Below are positions 38,962-48,861 of a stretch of 64,000 nt of DNA, in pieces. Position 1 is the stretch's first letter. Every line of letters begins with the position of its first letter. The stretch lies in contig CACJQE010000005.1 of the NCBI GenBank assembly GCA_902595465.1, positions 1 to 64,000 on the forward strand, written 5' to 3'. The DNA is from an uncultured Pelagibacteraceae bacterium. Lineage in GTDB: Bacteria > Pseudomonadota > Alphaproteobacteria > Pelagibacterales > Pelagibacteraceae. Below the pieces are notes generated by a model. That model searched no databases, was not told where the DNA came from, and worked only from the letters and a program-made list of their open reading frames with translations. The position numbers were made by a program, and so were the translations under genes.

Positions 38962-40131
38962 ATGAATAGAAATTTATCTTTACTTACGTTAAGTCAGATA
39001 TTTGGTTTTACAACAGCAACAATAACAGTATTTCTCAGTGGAATTGTTGGTTCCCAAATTAGCTCAAATCAATCTTTATCAACTTTGCCAACTGCTTTAT
39101 TCGTAGTTGGAACTGCAAGTTTTACTGTCTTAGCGGCAAATATTATGAGTAAAATTGGAAGGAGAAATGGTTTTGTATTTGCGGCTATAGGAAGTTCATG
39201 TTCTGCACTACTTGCTGCTTTTGCAATCAGTCAGAAAAGTTTTAATTTATTTTGTATATCTTGCTTAATTCTTGGAATGGGAGCTGCATTTAATCATCAA
39301 TATAGATTTGCAGCAGCTGAAAGTGTTGAAAAAGACAAAATACCAAAAGCAATTTCTACTCTTCTATTGGCAGGGATTGTGTCAGCATTTTTAGGCATAA
39401 GTCTTGCAAATTACACTAAAGATTTAATCCAAGATCAATTGTATGTAGGTTCTTATCTTTTGCTATCTTTCCTTTCTTTCATGCCTGGAGTTTTTTTATT
39501 TTTTTTTAAAAATTTAGAAAATATTCAGGAGGATAGTCTAAAGGAAGGAAATATAAGAAATCTAAAATCTATAGTATTACAACCAAGATTTTTACAAGCA
39601 ATTACTGCTGCTGCTTTTGCTTATGCTGTAATGTCATTTTTAATGACAGCAACTCCTTTAAGCATGCATGTTATGGAAAATATGAGCTTAAAAGAAACTG
39701 GTGTGGTTTTACAATTTCATGTGGTTGCAATGTTTTTACCTTCGCTAATAACAGGTAATTTAATAAAAAAATATGGACACAGTGCAATAATTTATGGTGG
39801 AGTTTTATTTTTTTTCATCACAGTTCTTTTAAGTTTATTTGAACAGACATATCTTAATTATATGCTCTCATTAATTTTTTTAGGTCTTGGTTGGAATTTT
39901 TTGTTTATATCAGGTACCAGCTTAGTAGTTTTGACTTATAACAAAGAAGAAAAATTTAAAGTACAAGGGATAAATGATTTAATTGTTTTTTCAACTATGG
40001 CTTTGGCCAGTTTATCTGCTGGAATTTTACTGAATTCTATTGGATGGAAAATGATGAATCTTATTTGTTTACCTTTTTTAATATTAATTATTTTTGTAAG
40101 TTATATGGCCGATAAAAAATCAATTTCTTAA
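38962..40131 (+). CDS. MFS transporter
   Basis: About 12 TM; SKIGRRNGFVFAAIGSS. Confidence 0.82.
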   Translation: MNRNLSLLTLSQIFGFTTATITVFLSGIVGSQISSNQSLSTLPTALFVVGTASFTVLAANIMSKIGRRNGFVFAAIGSSCSALLAAFAISQKSFNLFCISCLILGMGAAFNHQYRFAAAESVEKDKIPKAISTLLLAGIVSAFLGISLANYTKDLIQDQLYVGSYLLLSFLSFMPGVFLFFFKNLENIQEDSLKEGNIRNLKSIVLQPRFLQAITAAAFAYAVMSFLMTATPLSMHVMENMSLKETGVVLQFHVVAMFLPSLITGNLIKKYGHSAIIYGGVLFFFITVLLSLFEQTYLNYMLSLIFLGLGWNFLFISGTSLVVLTYNKEEKFKVQGINDLIVFSTMALASLSAGILLNSIGWKMMNLICLPFLILIIFVSYMADKKSIS

Positions 40132-40133
40132 AC

Positions 40134-40748
40134 ATGTCTTTTCTTGTTTTAGGTTTTTTGACGGGCTTAACATTAATTTTTGCAATAGGACCACAAAATG
40201 TTTTTGTAATAGAGCAAGGACTAAAGAAACAATATATATTTTTAGTTTGCTTGGTCTGTACATTATCTGATTTGATTTTAATTTTCTTAGGTATCTTTTT
40301 ATTTAATTATTTTTCAAATTATTTTAATAATGTAGTGGAGCTGATTTTAAATATCCTTTTAATTATTTTTTTATCTTTTTTTATTTATGGAAAAATTAAA
40401 GAAATATTTAAATTTAAATCTTTAGAATTCAAAAATAATGTCGTATCACAGACCTCATTTAATATCTTTATTAAGACTTTAGGTTTTACATATTTAAATC
40501 CTCACGTATATTCTGATACCGTATTTTTTTTAGGAAATTTCTCAAAATCCTTCAATATTGAAAACAAAATTTACTTTGGAATAGGCGCTTCTATAGCTTC
40601 TTTTTTATTTTTCTTTTCTTTAGGATATTTATCTAAGATCTTTTCAGACAAATTAAATAATAGAAGCTTTTGGAAATATATAAATATTTTTATTATAATA
40701 TTTATGTCAGGTATAGTTTTTTACATTATTAGAGATATTATTTATTAA
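40134..40748 (+). CDS. LysE-family amino acid exporter
   Basis: GFLTGLTLIFAIGPQNVFVIEQGLKKQY. Confidence 0.88.
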   Translation: MSFLVLGFLTGLTLIFAIGPQNVFVIEQGLKKQYIFLVCLVCTLSDLILIFLGIFLFNYFSNYFNNVVELILNILLIIFLSFFIYGKIKEIFKFKSLEFKNNVVSQTSFNIFIKTLGFTYLNPHVYSDTVFFLGNFSKSFNIENKIYFGIGASIASFLFFFSLGYLSKIFSDKLNNRSFWKYINIFIIIFMSGIVFYIIRDIIY

Positions 40749-41397
40749 AGATTTTTTTTGATAATTTATTAACCTTTAAATGGTTACCATCAAATCCGTA
40801 TTGAGTGTGATATTTTCCAGGAAATGCAACACATTTTATGTCTGCACTTAAAGCAGAATTTAAACTTTCTTCTGTATCTTCAATAGCCACACATTCGTCT
40901 GAGTTAATATTCAAGTATTTTAAAGCATAATTATAAATATCGGGATATGGTTTTTCTCTTAATATGAATTCATTATTGCCGATGAAATCAAAATCTTTTT
41001 TTTCAATTCTTCCTCTTAACGAGTTAAAAATAGAATTGATATTGTTACTCGTTGTTGAGCTAGCAAGCCCAATTTTTATTTTGTTCTTTTTGCAAAATTG
41101 AATTATTTCTTTTACACCGTCTCTAGGCTCAACTTTGTGTTTATTTAAATATTCATTAAAAATTTTGGTTTTTAAATTTCTTATTTTTTTTCCGTCTATT
41201 TCAACACTAGTATCTTTTGCGTAATCATTGATTCTCGTAGTTCCGCCTGATTTTGACAATAGTTTTCTGTATATATCTTCATCCCAAAACCAGTCTAATC
41301 CACTTATTTTAAAAGCTTCATTAAATGCATCTCTTTGAAGATCTGATGTCTCAGCTAAAGTTCCAATAGAACCAAATAAAACAGCTTTGTAACTCAT
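40738..41397 (-). CDS. HAD-IA (CbbY/phosphoglucomutase-like) protein with degenerate motif I
   Basis: AVLFGSIGTLAETSDLQRDAFNEAF (no DxD), LASSTTSNN, REKPYPDIYNYAL, AIEDTEESLNSA; start 41397. Confidence 0.78.
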   Translation of the reverse strand: MSYKAVLFGSIGTLAETSDLQRDAFNEAFKISGLDWFWDEDIYRKLLSKSGGTTRINDYAKDTSVEIDGKKIRNLKTKIFNEYLNKHKVEPRDGVKEIIQFCKKNKIKIGLASSTTSNNINSIFNSLRGRIEKKDFDFIGNNEFILREKPYPDIYNYALKYLNINSDECVAIEDTEESLNSALSADIKCVAFPGKYHTQYGFDGNHLKVNKLSKKIFNK

Positions 41398-42278
41398 TAT
41401 CCCTTCACAGCACCAGCTGTTAATCCACTGATTACTTGTCTTTGGAAAAACATAACTAACATAAATAAAGGAGCAGTAGCTGAAACAACTGCTGAAACAG
41501 CCCACATCAAATTACCTTCATGTTGATTTGTTCCAAGATAACTTTGTATTTTAGGAACCATTGTATGATTTTCCTGATTTAATAAAAGAGCTGTCACTGT
41601 AAAATCATTATACGCAAGCATTAAACTAAATAATCCAGCTGTTATTACTCCAGGCCACATAACTGGCATAATGATATGTCTAAATGCTTGAAAATAAGAG
41701 CAGCCATCAATTAAAGCACTTTCATCAAGTTCTTTAGGAACAGTTTTAAAAAATGAATACAATAACCATAAGGTAAATGGTTGATTTATTGCAACAAGAA
41801 CAACGATGGTCGTCGGTAGTATTCCCCAAATTTGTAATTGAAAAAACGGAAATAAATAACCAGAGACTAGTGTAATATGCGGCATCGCTCTAAAAATTAA
41901 TGCTGCAATTAAAATCCAAAATGCATAATTTCTTGTTGATCTTGATAAAGCATAAGCTCCTAAGGTCCCGAGGAACAGAGAAATGGTTACAACAAAAAAT
42001 GTAACTATAACTGTATTCCTTGATGCCTTCCAAAACTCTCCTTCAGTCCATGCTTGACTATAAGCATCTGTTGTAAACTTTCCTCCAGTTTCTATCAACG
42101 TATTGAATGCTGTAATAGCATACCACCAGTCAGCTCTTGAAAAAAAGTCAGCTCTTACTTTAAATGACCCCCAAAAAGTCCAAATAAAGGGAAAGCATGC
42201 AACCAACAACCAAACTATTATAAAGGTAGTATTAAAAATTTTTAAAGCATTTGATCTTTTATCAAGTCCGTATTCCAT
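41397..42278 (-). CDS. Carbohydrate ABC transporter permease (MalG-like)
   Basis: ESALIDGCSYFQAFRHIIMPVMWPGVIT EAA loop. Confidence 0.9.
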   Translation of the reverse strand: MEYGLDKRSNALKIFNTTFIIVWLLVACFPFIWTFWGSFKVRADFFSRADWWYAITAFNTLIETGGKFTTDAYSQAWTEGEFWKASRNTVIVTFFVVTISLFLGTLGAYALSRSTRNYAFWILIAALIFRAMPHITLVSGYLFPFFQLQIWGILPTTIVVLVAINQPFTLWLLYSFFKTVPKELDESALIDGCSYFQAFRHIIMPVMWPGVITAGLFSLMLAYNDFTVTALLLNQENHTMVPKIQSYLGTNQHEGNLMWAVSAVVSATAPLFMLVMFFQRQVISGLTAGAVKG

Positions 42279-43307
42279 TTATCTCGCTGTCCTAAATTCC
42301 TTCCATGTTCTTATTAAAACTGGTGCTAAAAGTATGGCTATCCCAACAATTGTCATCATTGAAGTGGCAGCGGCTGAACCAAATAATATTACTTCCTCAT
42401 TTACGAGGTTATCATAAATTAACCAAGACAAAGATTGAGCGCTTCCTTCAGCACTGAAACCAATTATAGGTTCAAAAACTCTAAAATTATCCATCAATGA
42501 AATAAGAGCAACAAATGTAACTACGGGATAAATATGAGGCAAAACAATATGTCTTACTCTCTGCCATCTTGATGCTCCATCAATAATAGCTGCTTCAACA
42601 GGTTCTTGGGGAACAGTTTGTAAAGCTGCATAAAATACTACAAAAGCAAATGGTGAATGGTGCCAAATTCCATAAATTATTATAGTTATCCAAGTAAGAG
42701 TTTTTGAGGATTTTAACGATAAATAAGGGTCATCCATTAACATTTGCAAATTCGCGCCAATAATCCCCTCTGCATCTATCATCCAAAATAAAACTAAAGA
42801 ACCCACCAATGGAGTAACAATCATCGGCAATATGGTTCCAAATATTAGTGGCCCTCTAATTCTTCTAGTTACTGCATTAAGACTTAAAGCAATTATAAAA
42901 CCTAAGAGTAAGACGTTAGGCGTTACAAACAAGCAATAAGTTAAAGTAAAAATTAGAGCTTTGTAAAAAGGTAGGTTGGTAACTTGATCTACAAATTCCC
43001 CAAAACTATTTGTTTCATTCCAAAATTTTCCAATTTCTTCTATTGCAAGATGATTTCTATCTACATAAGTCCCAAATCCATTGAATTTTCCTAAAGGCTT
43101 TTCTTCTCGAATTTTAGAGGTTTTTTCTTGGTCAACAACTATAGAAACTGTACATCCAAAAGGATCACATTTTTTTACTTCCTTAACAACTTGGTCGTGC
43201 TGCGCATAAAATGATTGTATCCCTGTTGAAATAATAGGAAGACCTATAAATAAAATCATTGCCAATCCAGTTGGCAAGAAAAACCAAAAAAAAGTTTTGT
43301 TAGGCAT
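42279..43307 (-). CDS. Carbohydrate ABC transporter permease (MalF-like)
   Basis: EAAIIDGASRWQRVRHIVLPHIYPV EAA loop. Confidence 0.9.
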   Translation of the reverse strand: MPNKTFFWFFLPTGLAMILFIGLPIISTGIQSFYAQHDQVVKEVKKCDPFGCTVSIVVDQEKTSKIREEKPLGKFNGFGTYVDRNHLAIEEIGKFWNETNSFGEFVDQVTNLPFYKALIFTLTYCLFVTPNVLLLGFIIALSLNAVTRRIRGPLIFGTILPMIVTPLVGSLVLFWMIDAEGIIGANLQMLMDDPYLSLKSSKTLTWITIIIYGIWHHSPFAFVVFYAALQTVPQEPVEAAIIDGASRWQRVRHIVLPHIYPVVTFVALISLMDNFRVFEPIIGFSAEGSAQSLSWLIYDNLVNEEVILFGSAAATSMMTIVGIAILLAPVLIRTWKEFRTAR

Positions 43308-43316
43308 TAATGTAAT

Positions 43317-43340
43317 AAGTGGGGATTTTCATCCCCACTT
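43317..43340 (-). promoter_or_regulatory. Stem-loop between SBP and malF-like permease genes
   Basis: AAGTGGGGAT-TTTC-ATCCCCACTT, 10-bp perfect stem, no T tract on the minus strand. Confidence 0.8.
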
Positions 43341-43352
43341 AAAATTTATTGA

Positions 43353-44573
43353 TTATAGAAAGCCTTGTTCTTTTGCTTTACTCATGTAAGCTGCTTCCAC
43401 ATCTTTTAAAGCTTGTTCTGCTGACTCTTTACCTTGTAAAAATTCAACAATCTCACTTCCTAATGCACCATGCATTAAACCCATTTGTGGTAACATTGGA
43501 TATGGTTTAGCTTTCATTTTAACAGCTTCGATAACTCCAATTGATTTTGGTCCAGGCTTAAAACCTTCAATTAACCAAACAGCTTGATCCGCTGCATCTG
43601 CAACCATCTTTTTATTAGCAGCTGCGTGTGCCAAAGCTCTAAATGTTGCTTCAGCATCAGCGTCAGATCTATTTTTTGCTAATGTGAAACCGTCCCACCA
43701 TAAAGTCGCCGCTGGTATGTTTCCTCCAGCAACTGTTGCTGGTCCAGTTAATTTAGTTGCAGCTGTAATTTTTGCATCACCATCATCATCAAGCAATGTT
43801 CCTGATCTTGATGCCCAAAGAGTCATTAACGCAACATTTCCAGATTCCCATTCAACTTTAATAGCTTCACTATCGTGAGTTAAATAATCTGGGTTACTTA
43901 AACCTGCTAATTTTTTTAGCATATTTAATGTTGCTACACCTTTTGCATTGTTAATGCTTGGTTGAGCAGTTCCTGCTTTAAAGAATTCTCCTCCATGTCC
44001 AATGTACATGTTAACGAATTCTTCTGCTAAATTCCAGCCAGCTTTGTATGCTGCTGCGTAAGGATATTGCATTTTACCAGATGCTCTTATTTTTTCTGAT
44101 GCCGCAACTACTTCCTCATATGTTTTAGGAATAGCTATACCTAATTCTTTTAAAACATCTTCTCTGTAATATAAGTGCTGAGTATTTGCCATAAAAGCAA
44201 CTGCCATTATTTTTCCATCAATTGTTATCAATTGAGAGTCTTGTATTCCTTTTCCATATTTCTTAACAAGATCATCAAGTGGTCTAATTAAGTCTTGGTT
44301 CATCAAAGGAACTATAGAGCTATTTGCTGCAATTCTTGCAGAAAATTCTGATGGATTTGCAGTTAAAGCTGGCACAGCAATTTTATTGTGCTCAGATGAG
44401 TGTGTGACTTTAAAATCCGCACTTCCTTTACATCCTTTAGCTGTTTCCACAAAAGTTCTTAAAGCTGGAAAATCATTAGCTAAAATATTTATTGATCCAC
44501 TCTTAATGTTACAATCTGCGTAAACAGAAGTTCCAAAAAGAAGAAACAATAAAGATATTAATATTTTTTTCAT
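43353..44573 (-). CDS. Carbohydrate ABC transporter substrate-binding protein (family 1)
   Basis: Signal peptide SVYA|DCN; YYREDVLKELGIAIPKTYEEVVAASEKIR; start 44573. Confidence 0.85.
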   Translation of the reverse strand: MKKILISLLFLLFGTSVYADCNIKSGSINILANDFPALRTFVETAKGCKGSADFKVTHSSEHNKIAVPALTANPSEFSARIAANSSIVPLMNQDLIRPLDDLVKKYGKGIQDSQLITIDGKIMAVAFMANTQHLYYREDVLKELGIAIPKTYEEVVAASEKIRASGKMQYPYAAAYKAGWNLAEEFVNMYIGHGGEFFKAGTAQPSINNAKGVATLNMLKKLAGLSNPDYLTHDSEAIKVEWESGNVALMTLWASRSGTLLDDDGDAKITAATKLTGPATVAGGNIPAATLWWDGFTLAKNRSDADAEATFRALAHAAANKKMVADAADQAVWLIEGFKPGPKSIGVIEAVKMKAKPYPMLPQMGLMHGALGSEIVEFLQGKESAEQALKDVEAAYMSKAKEQGFL

Positions 44574-44646
44574 ATTTGTTTCCCTCATTAAATTTAAATT
44601 TATGGGTGAAAGGATATATATTCCTTAGGGAATTTAAAAGTAGTTT

Positions 44647-45774
44647 TTAAATCGCATTTGACGCAAGCTCTGCACCTGCGACCAAAGACTCAAATTTCTT
44701 GTAAACAATATTTTCATCAACATTTCCAAAGCCTGCAAAAGTACTAAATCCACAATCACTGCCAGCCATCAATTGATCTTTATCAATTACTTTTGAATAC
44801 TGGATTATTCTATTTTTTACTAACTCTTCATGCTCTATGAAGTTTGAGGTTGAGTCTATAACACCAGGAACTATTACTTTATCATTAGGAAGTTTTATAT
44901 TCTCAAAAACCTGCCATTCATGAGCATGTCTTGGGTTCGAGGCTTCAATTAAATAAGTTTGGATATTTGCTTTTAAAGCAATAGGTAATATTTTTTCTAA
45001 TCCAATATCGTGAATATGTGGTCCTTCATAATTTCCCCAGCAGATATGCATTCTCAACTTAGAGGCATTAATATCTTTGATTGCTTCATTAAGACATTCG
45101 ATTTGTTTTTCAGCTCTTACTAAAAATTCCTCATCTGATACATTTTTAAAAGTCATATGTCTTGCAAGTGCAAGATCTGGACAATCAATTTGTAATAATA
45201 AATCATTTTTTGTTATTTCATCGTATTCTGTTTTCATCATTTTTGATAATGCCTCTAAATACTTATCATCATTTTTATAGAATTTGTTTGGAAGGAAATT
45301 TGAAATTACTCCTGGTGATGCAGAATTTATAAATCCTTGAGAATGGTTATTTTTTTTTAATGCAGATTTTAAATTACTGATATCTTTAGTTAAAGATTTA
45401 GTATCTTTAATTTTTAAATCAGCAGTACAACATGGTCTTGTATAAGTAGGTGTACCTCCTGATTTTGCAATTTTTTCTTTATATGATGGAAAATCATCTA
45501 AGTCTTTAGGAGCTCTTCTCTCACTTTCACCACTAAAGCCATATAATCGATCCTTGACATAAGTAGCGTAACTTATTTTTGACATTTCACCATCACTTAT
45601 AATGTCAATTCCGATATCAATTTGTTTTTTTACAATTTTGTTTACATCTTCTTCAATTATCTTATCAAGTTCTCCTTGATCAAATAATTCATTTTTATCT
45701 TTTTTAAAAAGTATTTCAGATAGCTTTTTTGATCTTGGCAGACTTCCAACATGTGTGGTTTTAATTTTATCCAT
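44647..45774 (-). CDS. MetE C-terminal-domain-like (cobalamin-independent methionine synthase family) protein
   Basis: TTHVGSLPRSKKLSE; candidate zinc ligands in RMHICWGN, YLIEASN, GSDCGF. Confidence 0.82.
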   Translation of the reverse strand: MDKIKTTHVGSLPRSKKLSEILFKKDKNELFDQGELDKIIEEDVNKIVKKQIDIGIDIISDGEMSKISYATYVKDRLYGFSGESERRAPKDLDDFPSYKEKIAKSGGTPTYTRPCCTADLKIKDTKSLTKDISNLKSALKKNNHSQGFINSASPGVISNFLPNKFYKNDDKYLEALSKMMKTEYDEITKNDLLLQIDCPDLALARHMTFKNVSDEEFLVRAEKQIECLNEAIKDINASKLRMHICWGNYEGPHIHDIGLEKILPIALKANIQTYLIEASNPRHAHEWQVFENIKLPNDKVIVPGVIDSTSNFIEHEELVKNRIIQYSKVIDKDQLMAGSDCGFSTFAGFGNVDENIVYKKFESLVAGAELASNAI

Positions 45775-45779
45775 AGTTT

Positions 45780-46739
45780 TTACATTAATATTTGTTTCCA
45801 AATAGCCACTTCATCAAACAATACCCATTCTCTTATTATTTTATCATCTCTTAATTCTGCATGATTTATACCCATTATAAATAAATCTTTGTCAGTCTTT
45901 TTCCCAAATTCTTCACTGTCTTTAGAGTGTTTACCACTTAAAAACCACCTGATCGTAGCTTTTTGATTGTTATTTTTTTCATCCAATGATGCAACATGTT
46001 CGATTGTAAACTTTATTTCAGAAAATATATTTTTTAAAGAGCTCCAATATTTAATTATATCTTCACTGCCATTTCCAACTTTATTACTTGGCCAAAATAG
46101 ACTGGCTGCTCTATCATAATCTTCAAAATCATAATCATTATTAAATATTTTCTTTAAAATATTGGAATATATATATCCTGATGAAACTTCATTAACTTTT
46201 ACTGGAGTATACTCTGACTTTTTATCAGAAGATCTATTAAAAACTTTGATAGCTTTAGATGTGCCACCTTCTTTATCAATTAAATGCCTTGCAAATTGCT
46301 CAGGAGTATAACCTAGCTGTCGAACCATTGCACCTTGATCTCTCACAATCCACTCATCATAAACCTGATTATTTTTACATGCACAGTCAGCTATAACTCT
46401 ATAAACAATTTTGTTTCCGGTTTTTTTTCCGTAATACCCGTCATTTAAATGTGTAGCTTTGCTAAGGATTCTGTGAGATGAATGATATCCTTCATCGTCA
46501 TTTCCACTCCAAATTACATCCTCACCTAATAATTGTCTGTCTGGAAATTCGTCTAAAGTTTTATAAGTTGCATCAATTACAGGTTTAAAACCATAGGTTA
46601 TTCCAAAGGGTGATCTTACAGGGATATTCTTTGAATAATATTTAGATATCGACTCGACATCTTTGCCTTCCCAAATTTGTTTAGTAATTTTTAAAATGTA
46701 ATCAGTTAAATTTTTATAATTACTATCAAATCCTTTCAT
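45780..46739 (-). CDS. SnoaL-like polyketide-cyclase-family protein, probably two NTF2 domains
   Basis: 319 aa; YSKNIPVRSPFGITYGFKPVIDATYKTLDEFPDRQLLGEDVIWSG. Confidence 0.72.
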   Translation of the reverse strand: MKGFDSNYKNLTDYILKITKQIWEGKDVESISKYYSKNIPVRSPFGITYGFKPVIDATYKTLDEFPDRQLLGEDVIWSGNDDEGYHSSHRILSKATHLNDGYYGKKTGNKIVYRVIADCACKNNQVYDEWIVRDQGAMVRQLGYTPEQFARHLIDKEGGTSKAIKVFNRSSDKKSEYTPVKVNEVSSGYIYSNILKKIFNNDYDFEDYDRAASLFWPSNKVGNGSEDIIKYWSSLKNIFSEIKFTIEHVASLDEKNNNQKATIRWFLSGKHSKDSEEFGKKTDKDLFIMGINHAELRDDKIIREWVLFDEVAIWKQILM

Positions 46740-47677
46740 TAGATCTGACTAACAAAATTTAAAATACTATTTTCTGAATTATTACAACTGATATCTATTT
46801 TGCTACTCAAAGGAACTGAAAAAGTATCTCCTTTTTGTAATTTTATATTTGAGTTTCCTATTACTATTTCCCAATTACCTTCTTGAGCAAAAAGGACGGT
46901 AGGCTTTATACATTCAATATCTTTAATTTCACCAGATATAGAATTTAATGTTGTTAAATTAAATCCAGTATCTTGTTTGATTGAAGGTTCATAAGTTTTT
47001 TTATTAAATTTGTTTCCTAATACTTGATATAATTTAATACCATTAACTTCATCGCTAATATTGTTTTGTTTATTTCTATAAATATTTTTTTCTAATTCTT
47101 CTGGCAAATAATTATCAAATCTTTCTAATTCATCTTGAGTTATAGGCTCTATCATCTTTCTACCATTAGGTACTTCAACCTTTTTTAAATCTATTAACGA
47201 ATTATCATCAAGCAATGCCATACCAGTCTCTTTTGCTTTTTTTAAAATTTCTGGAACCCATGTTATTATACCAGGATCATCTCCGCCTAATACAACGAAC
47301 ATCAAACTTTCTTTATCTCCAATATTTTCAAATGCTCTGAACATATTTGTAGGCATTGAGATTATATCGCCAGCTTCTAATATTGTTTCTTGTTTTCCAT
47401 CAGCACCCCAATAAAATCTCCATTTACCTGAGTAAATCACAAACACTTCAGCCGTAGTATGACTGTGAAGACCAGATCCATTTTTTGGCATAGCACTCAC
47501 TGCTCCTAAATTATAACCATGTAATGACTGTATTTTTATCAATTGTTTGGTGTCTTCAGCGACTCCACGTCCAATAATTGTATAATTTTTTCTTTCTTTA
47601 TGACCTTCTAATCTACCCTCTACGAAAGGAAGGCTACTCGGAACGAGCTCATTAAATTTTGCCAATCTATCAATCAT
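46739..47677 (-). CDS. Cupin-domain protein (probably two cupin domains)
   Basis: GSGLHSHTTAEVFVIYSGKWRFYWGADGKQETILEAGDIISMPTNMFRAFENIG; second cupin-like half near the C-terminus. Confidence 0.8.
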   Translation of the reverse strand: MIDRLAKFNELVPSSLPFVEGRLEGHKERKNYTIIGRGVAEDTKQLIKIQSLHGYNLGAVSAMPKNGSGLHSHTTAEVFVIYSGKWRFYWGADGKQETILEAGDIISMPTNMFRAFENIGDKESLMFVVLGGDDPGIITWVPEILKKAKETGMALLDDNSLIDLKKVEVPNGRKMIEPITQDELERFDNYLPEELEKNIYRNKQNNISDEVNGIKLYQVLGNKFNKKTYEPSIKQDTGFNLTTLNSISGEIKDIECIKPTVLFAQEGNWEIVIGNSNIKLQKGDTFSVPLSSKIDISCNNSENSILNFVSQI

Positions 47678-47718
47678 ATTCTTGTTATTTCTCTCTATTT
47701 AAATATAAATTGCAATTT

Positions 47719-48807
47719 ATGCAAATAGAACAATTTGATACAGGTCTTAAAATTAAGAAAAACATTGAAGATGTAGAAATTACACCTATCCAAAACTTAA
47801 ATAATAAAAAATTTGTTATTGAGAATTTTAGAAATATTTATGGATTAAAAAAGATTAATCTTAAAAAAAATTTACTAAATATATTTGACAAAGATATCAA
47901 AGTTAATTGTTTTGAACCATTAAATGAATTTAACGGCATAGATAATTTTATAGAAAAATTTTGGAATCCTTTATTTGATGCATTTCCAGACATCGAAAGA
48001 AGAGAAAATATTATCCTTGGAGGCTCTTTTAGAGATAAAGTCCAAGTTGGTTCTTATTCTACTTTATCAGGCTTCTTTTTGAAGCCTTGGTTAGGTATAA
48101 AACCAAATTTTAAAATGATTAATCTTAAATGTTGTGAAATTCATGAAATTAAAAATGAAAGAATTATTGAAAGTCATATCTTAATTGATGTGATGGATTT
48201 TTTAAGACAAGCTGACAAATGGGTTATTAATCCATCAAGAGGATCCGAAGGGGCATGGTTACCTCCGTTTAATACAGATGGAGTAAATTTTTTTGAAGAA
48301 GATATGAGTAAATCTAAAAATTCATTACAACAGGCTTTGAGCATGAATAGAAGTTTAGATATTAAACCTGAGAAAGAAAATATTTCTAAAGATGACTTAA
48401 GACAAAGGCTAATAAATCATCCTCAAAAAGAATTTTGGCATAAAGATATGATTTGGTACGGTCCTTGTGGAATTGGAACATCGAGGTCATTAGAAGGATT
48501 TGTAGATATGCATCAGTTACCTTTTAGAAAATCATTTTCTGAGAGAAATTATTGGGAAATAGGACATTATTGTGAAATTGGAGATGGAAAATTTTCTCTA
48601 TGTGGTGGATGGCATAGTTTAAAGGCAAAGTATGGATCAAATGATTGGCTTGGATATACAGCAGATAACCAAGACGTTGTTATGAGAGTAATGGATTTTT
48701 ATCATCATGATGAAGGATTAATTAGAGAGAATTGGGTACCTATAGATATAGTTCATATTTTAAAACAAATAGGTATTGATGTGTTTGAAAAAATTAAAAA
48801 TACTTAG
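47719..48807 (+). CDS. SnoaL-like polyketide-cyclase-family protein, two NTF2-like domains
   Basis: IDNFIEKFWNPLFDAFPDIERRENIILGGSFRD; HKDMIWYGPCGIGTSRSLEGFVDMHQLPF; start 47719. Confidence 0.75.
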   Translation: MQIEQFDTGLKIKKNIEDVEITPIQNLNNKKFVIENFRNIYGLKKINLKKNLLNIFDKDIKVNCFEPLNEFNGIDNFIEKFWNPLFDAFPDIERRENIILGGSFRDKVQVGSYSTLSGFFLKPWLGIKPNFKMINLKCCEIHEIKNERIIESHILIDVMDFLRQADKWVINPSRGSEGAWLPPFNTDGVNFFEEDMSKSKNSLQQALSMNRSLDIKPEKENISKDDLRQRLINHPQKEFWHKDMIWYGPCGIGTSRSLEGFVDMHQLPFRKSFSERNYWEIGHYCEIGDGKFSLCGGWHSLKAKYGSNDWLGYTADNQDVVMRVMDFYHHDEGLIRENWVPIDIVHILKQIGIDVFEKIKNT

Positions 48808-48861
48808 ATTTAAATAAGTTTATAGTTTTAAGGTATAATAGATAAAAATAAAATTATTTAT

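Noticed and set aside
41398-41505. N-terminal 36 residues of the 40738..41505 ORF
   Set aside because: Cys/Ser-rich translation overlapping the malG-like permease; ATG 41397 gives a normal HAD start and a TAATG overlap.
44600-44640. Short inverted repeat ATTCC-TTAG-GGAAT between the MetE-like and sugar SBP genes, as a possible terminator
   Set aside because: Only a 5-bp stem with no T tract in either direction; weaker than the other hairpins reported.
44930-44945. tRNA T-loop-like string (GGTTCGAGGC)
   Set aside because: Inside the MetE-like coding sequence on the minus strand; no cloverleaf or acceptor stem nearby.
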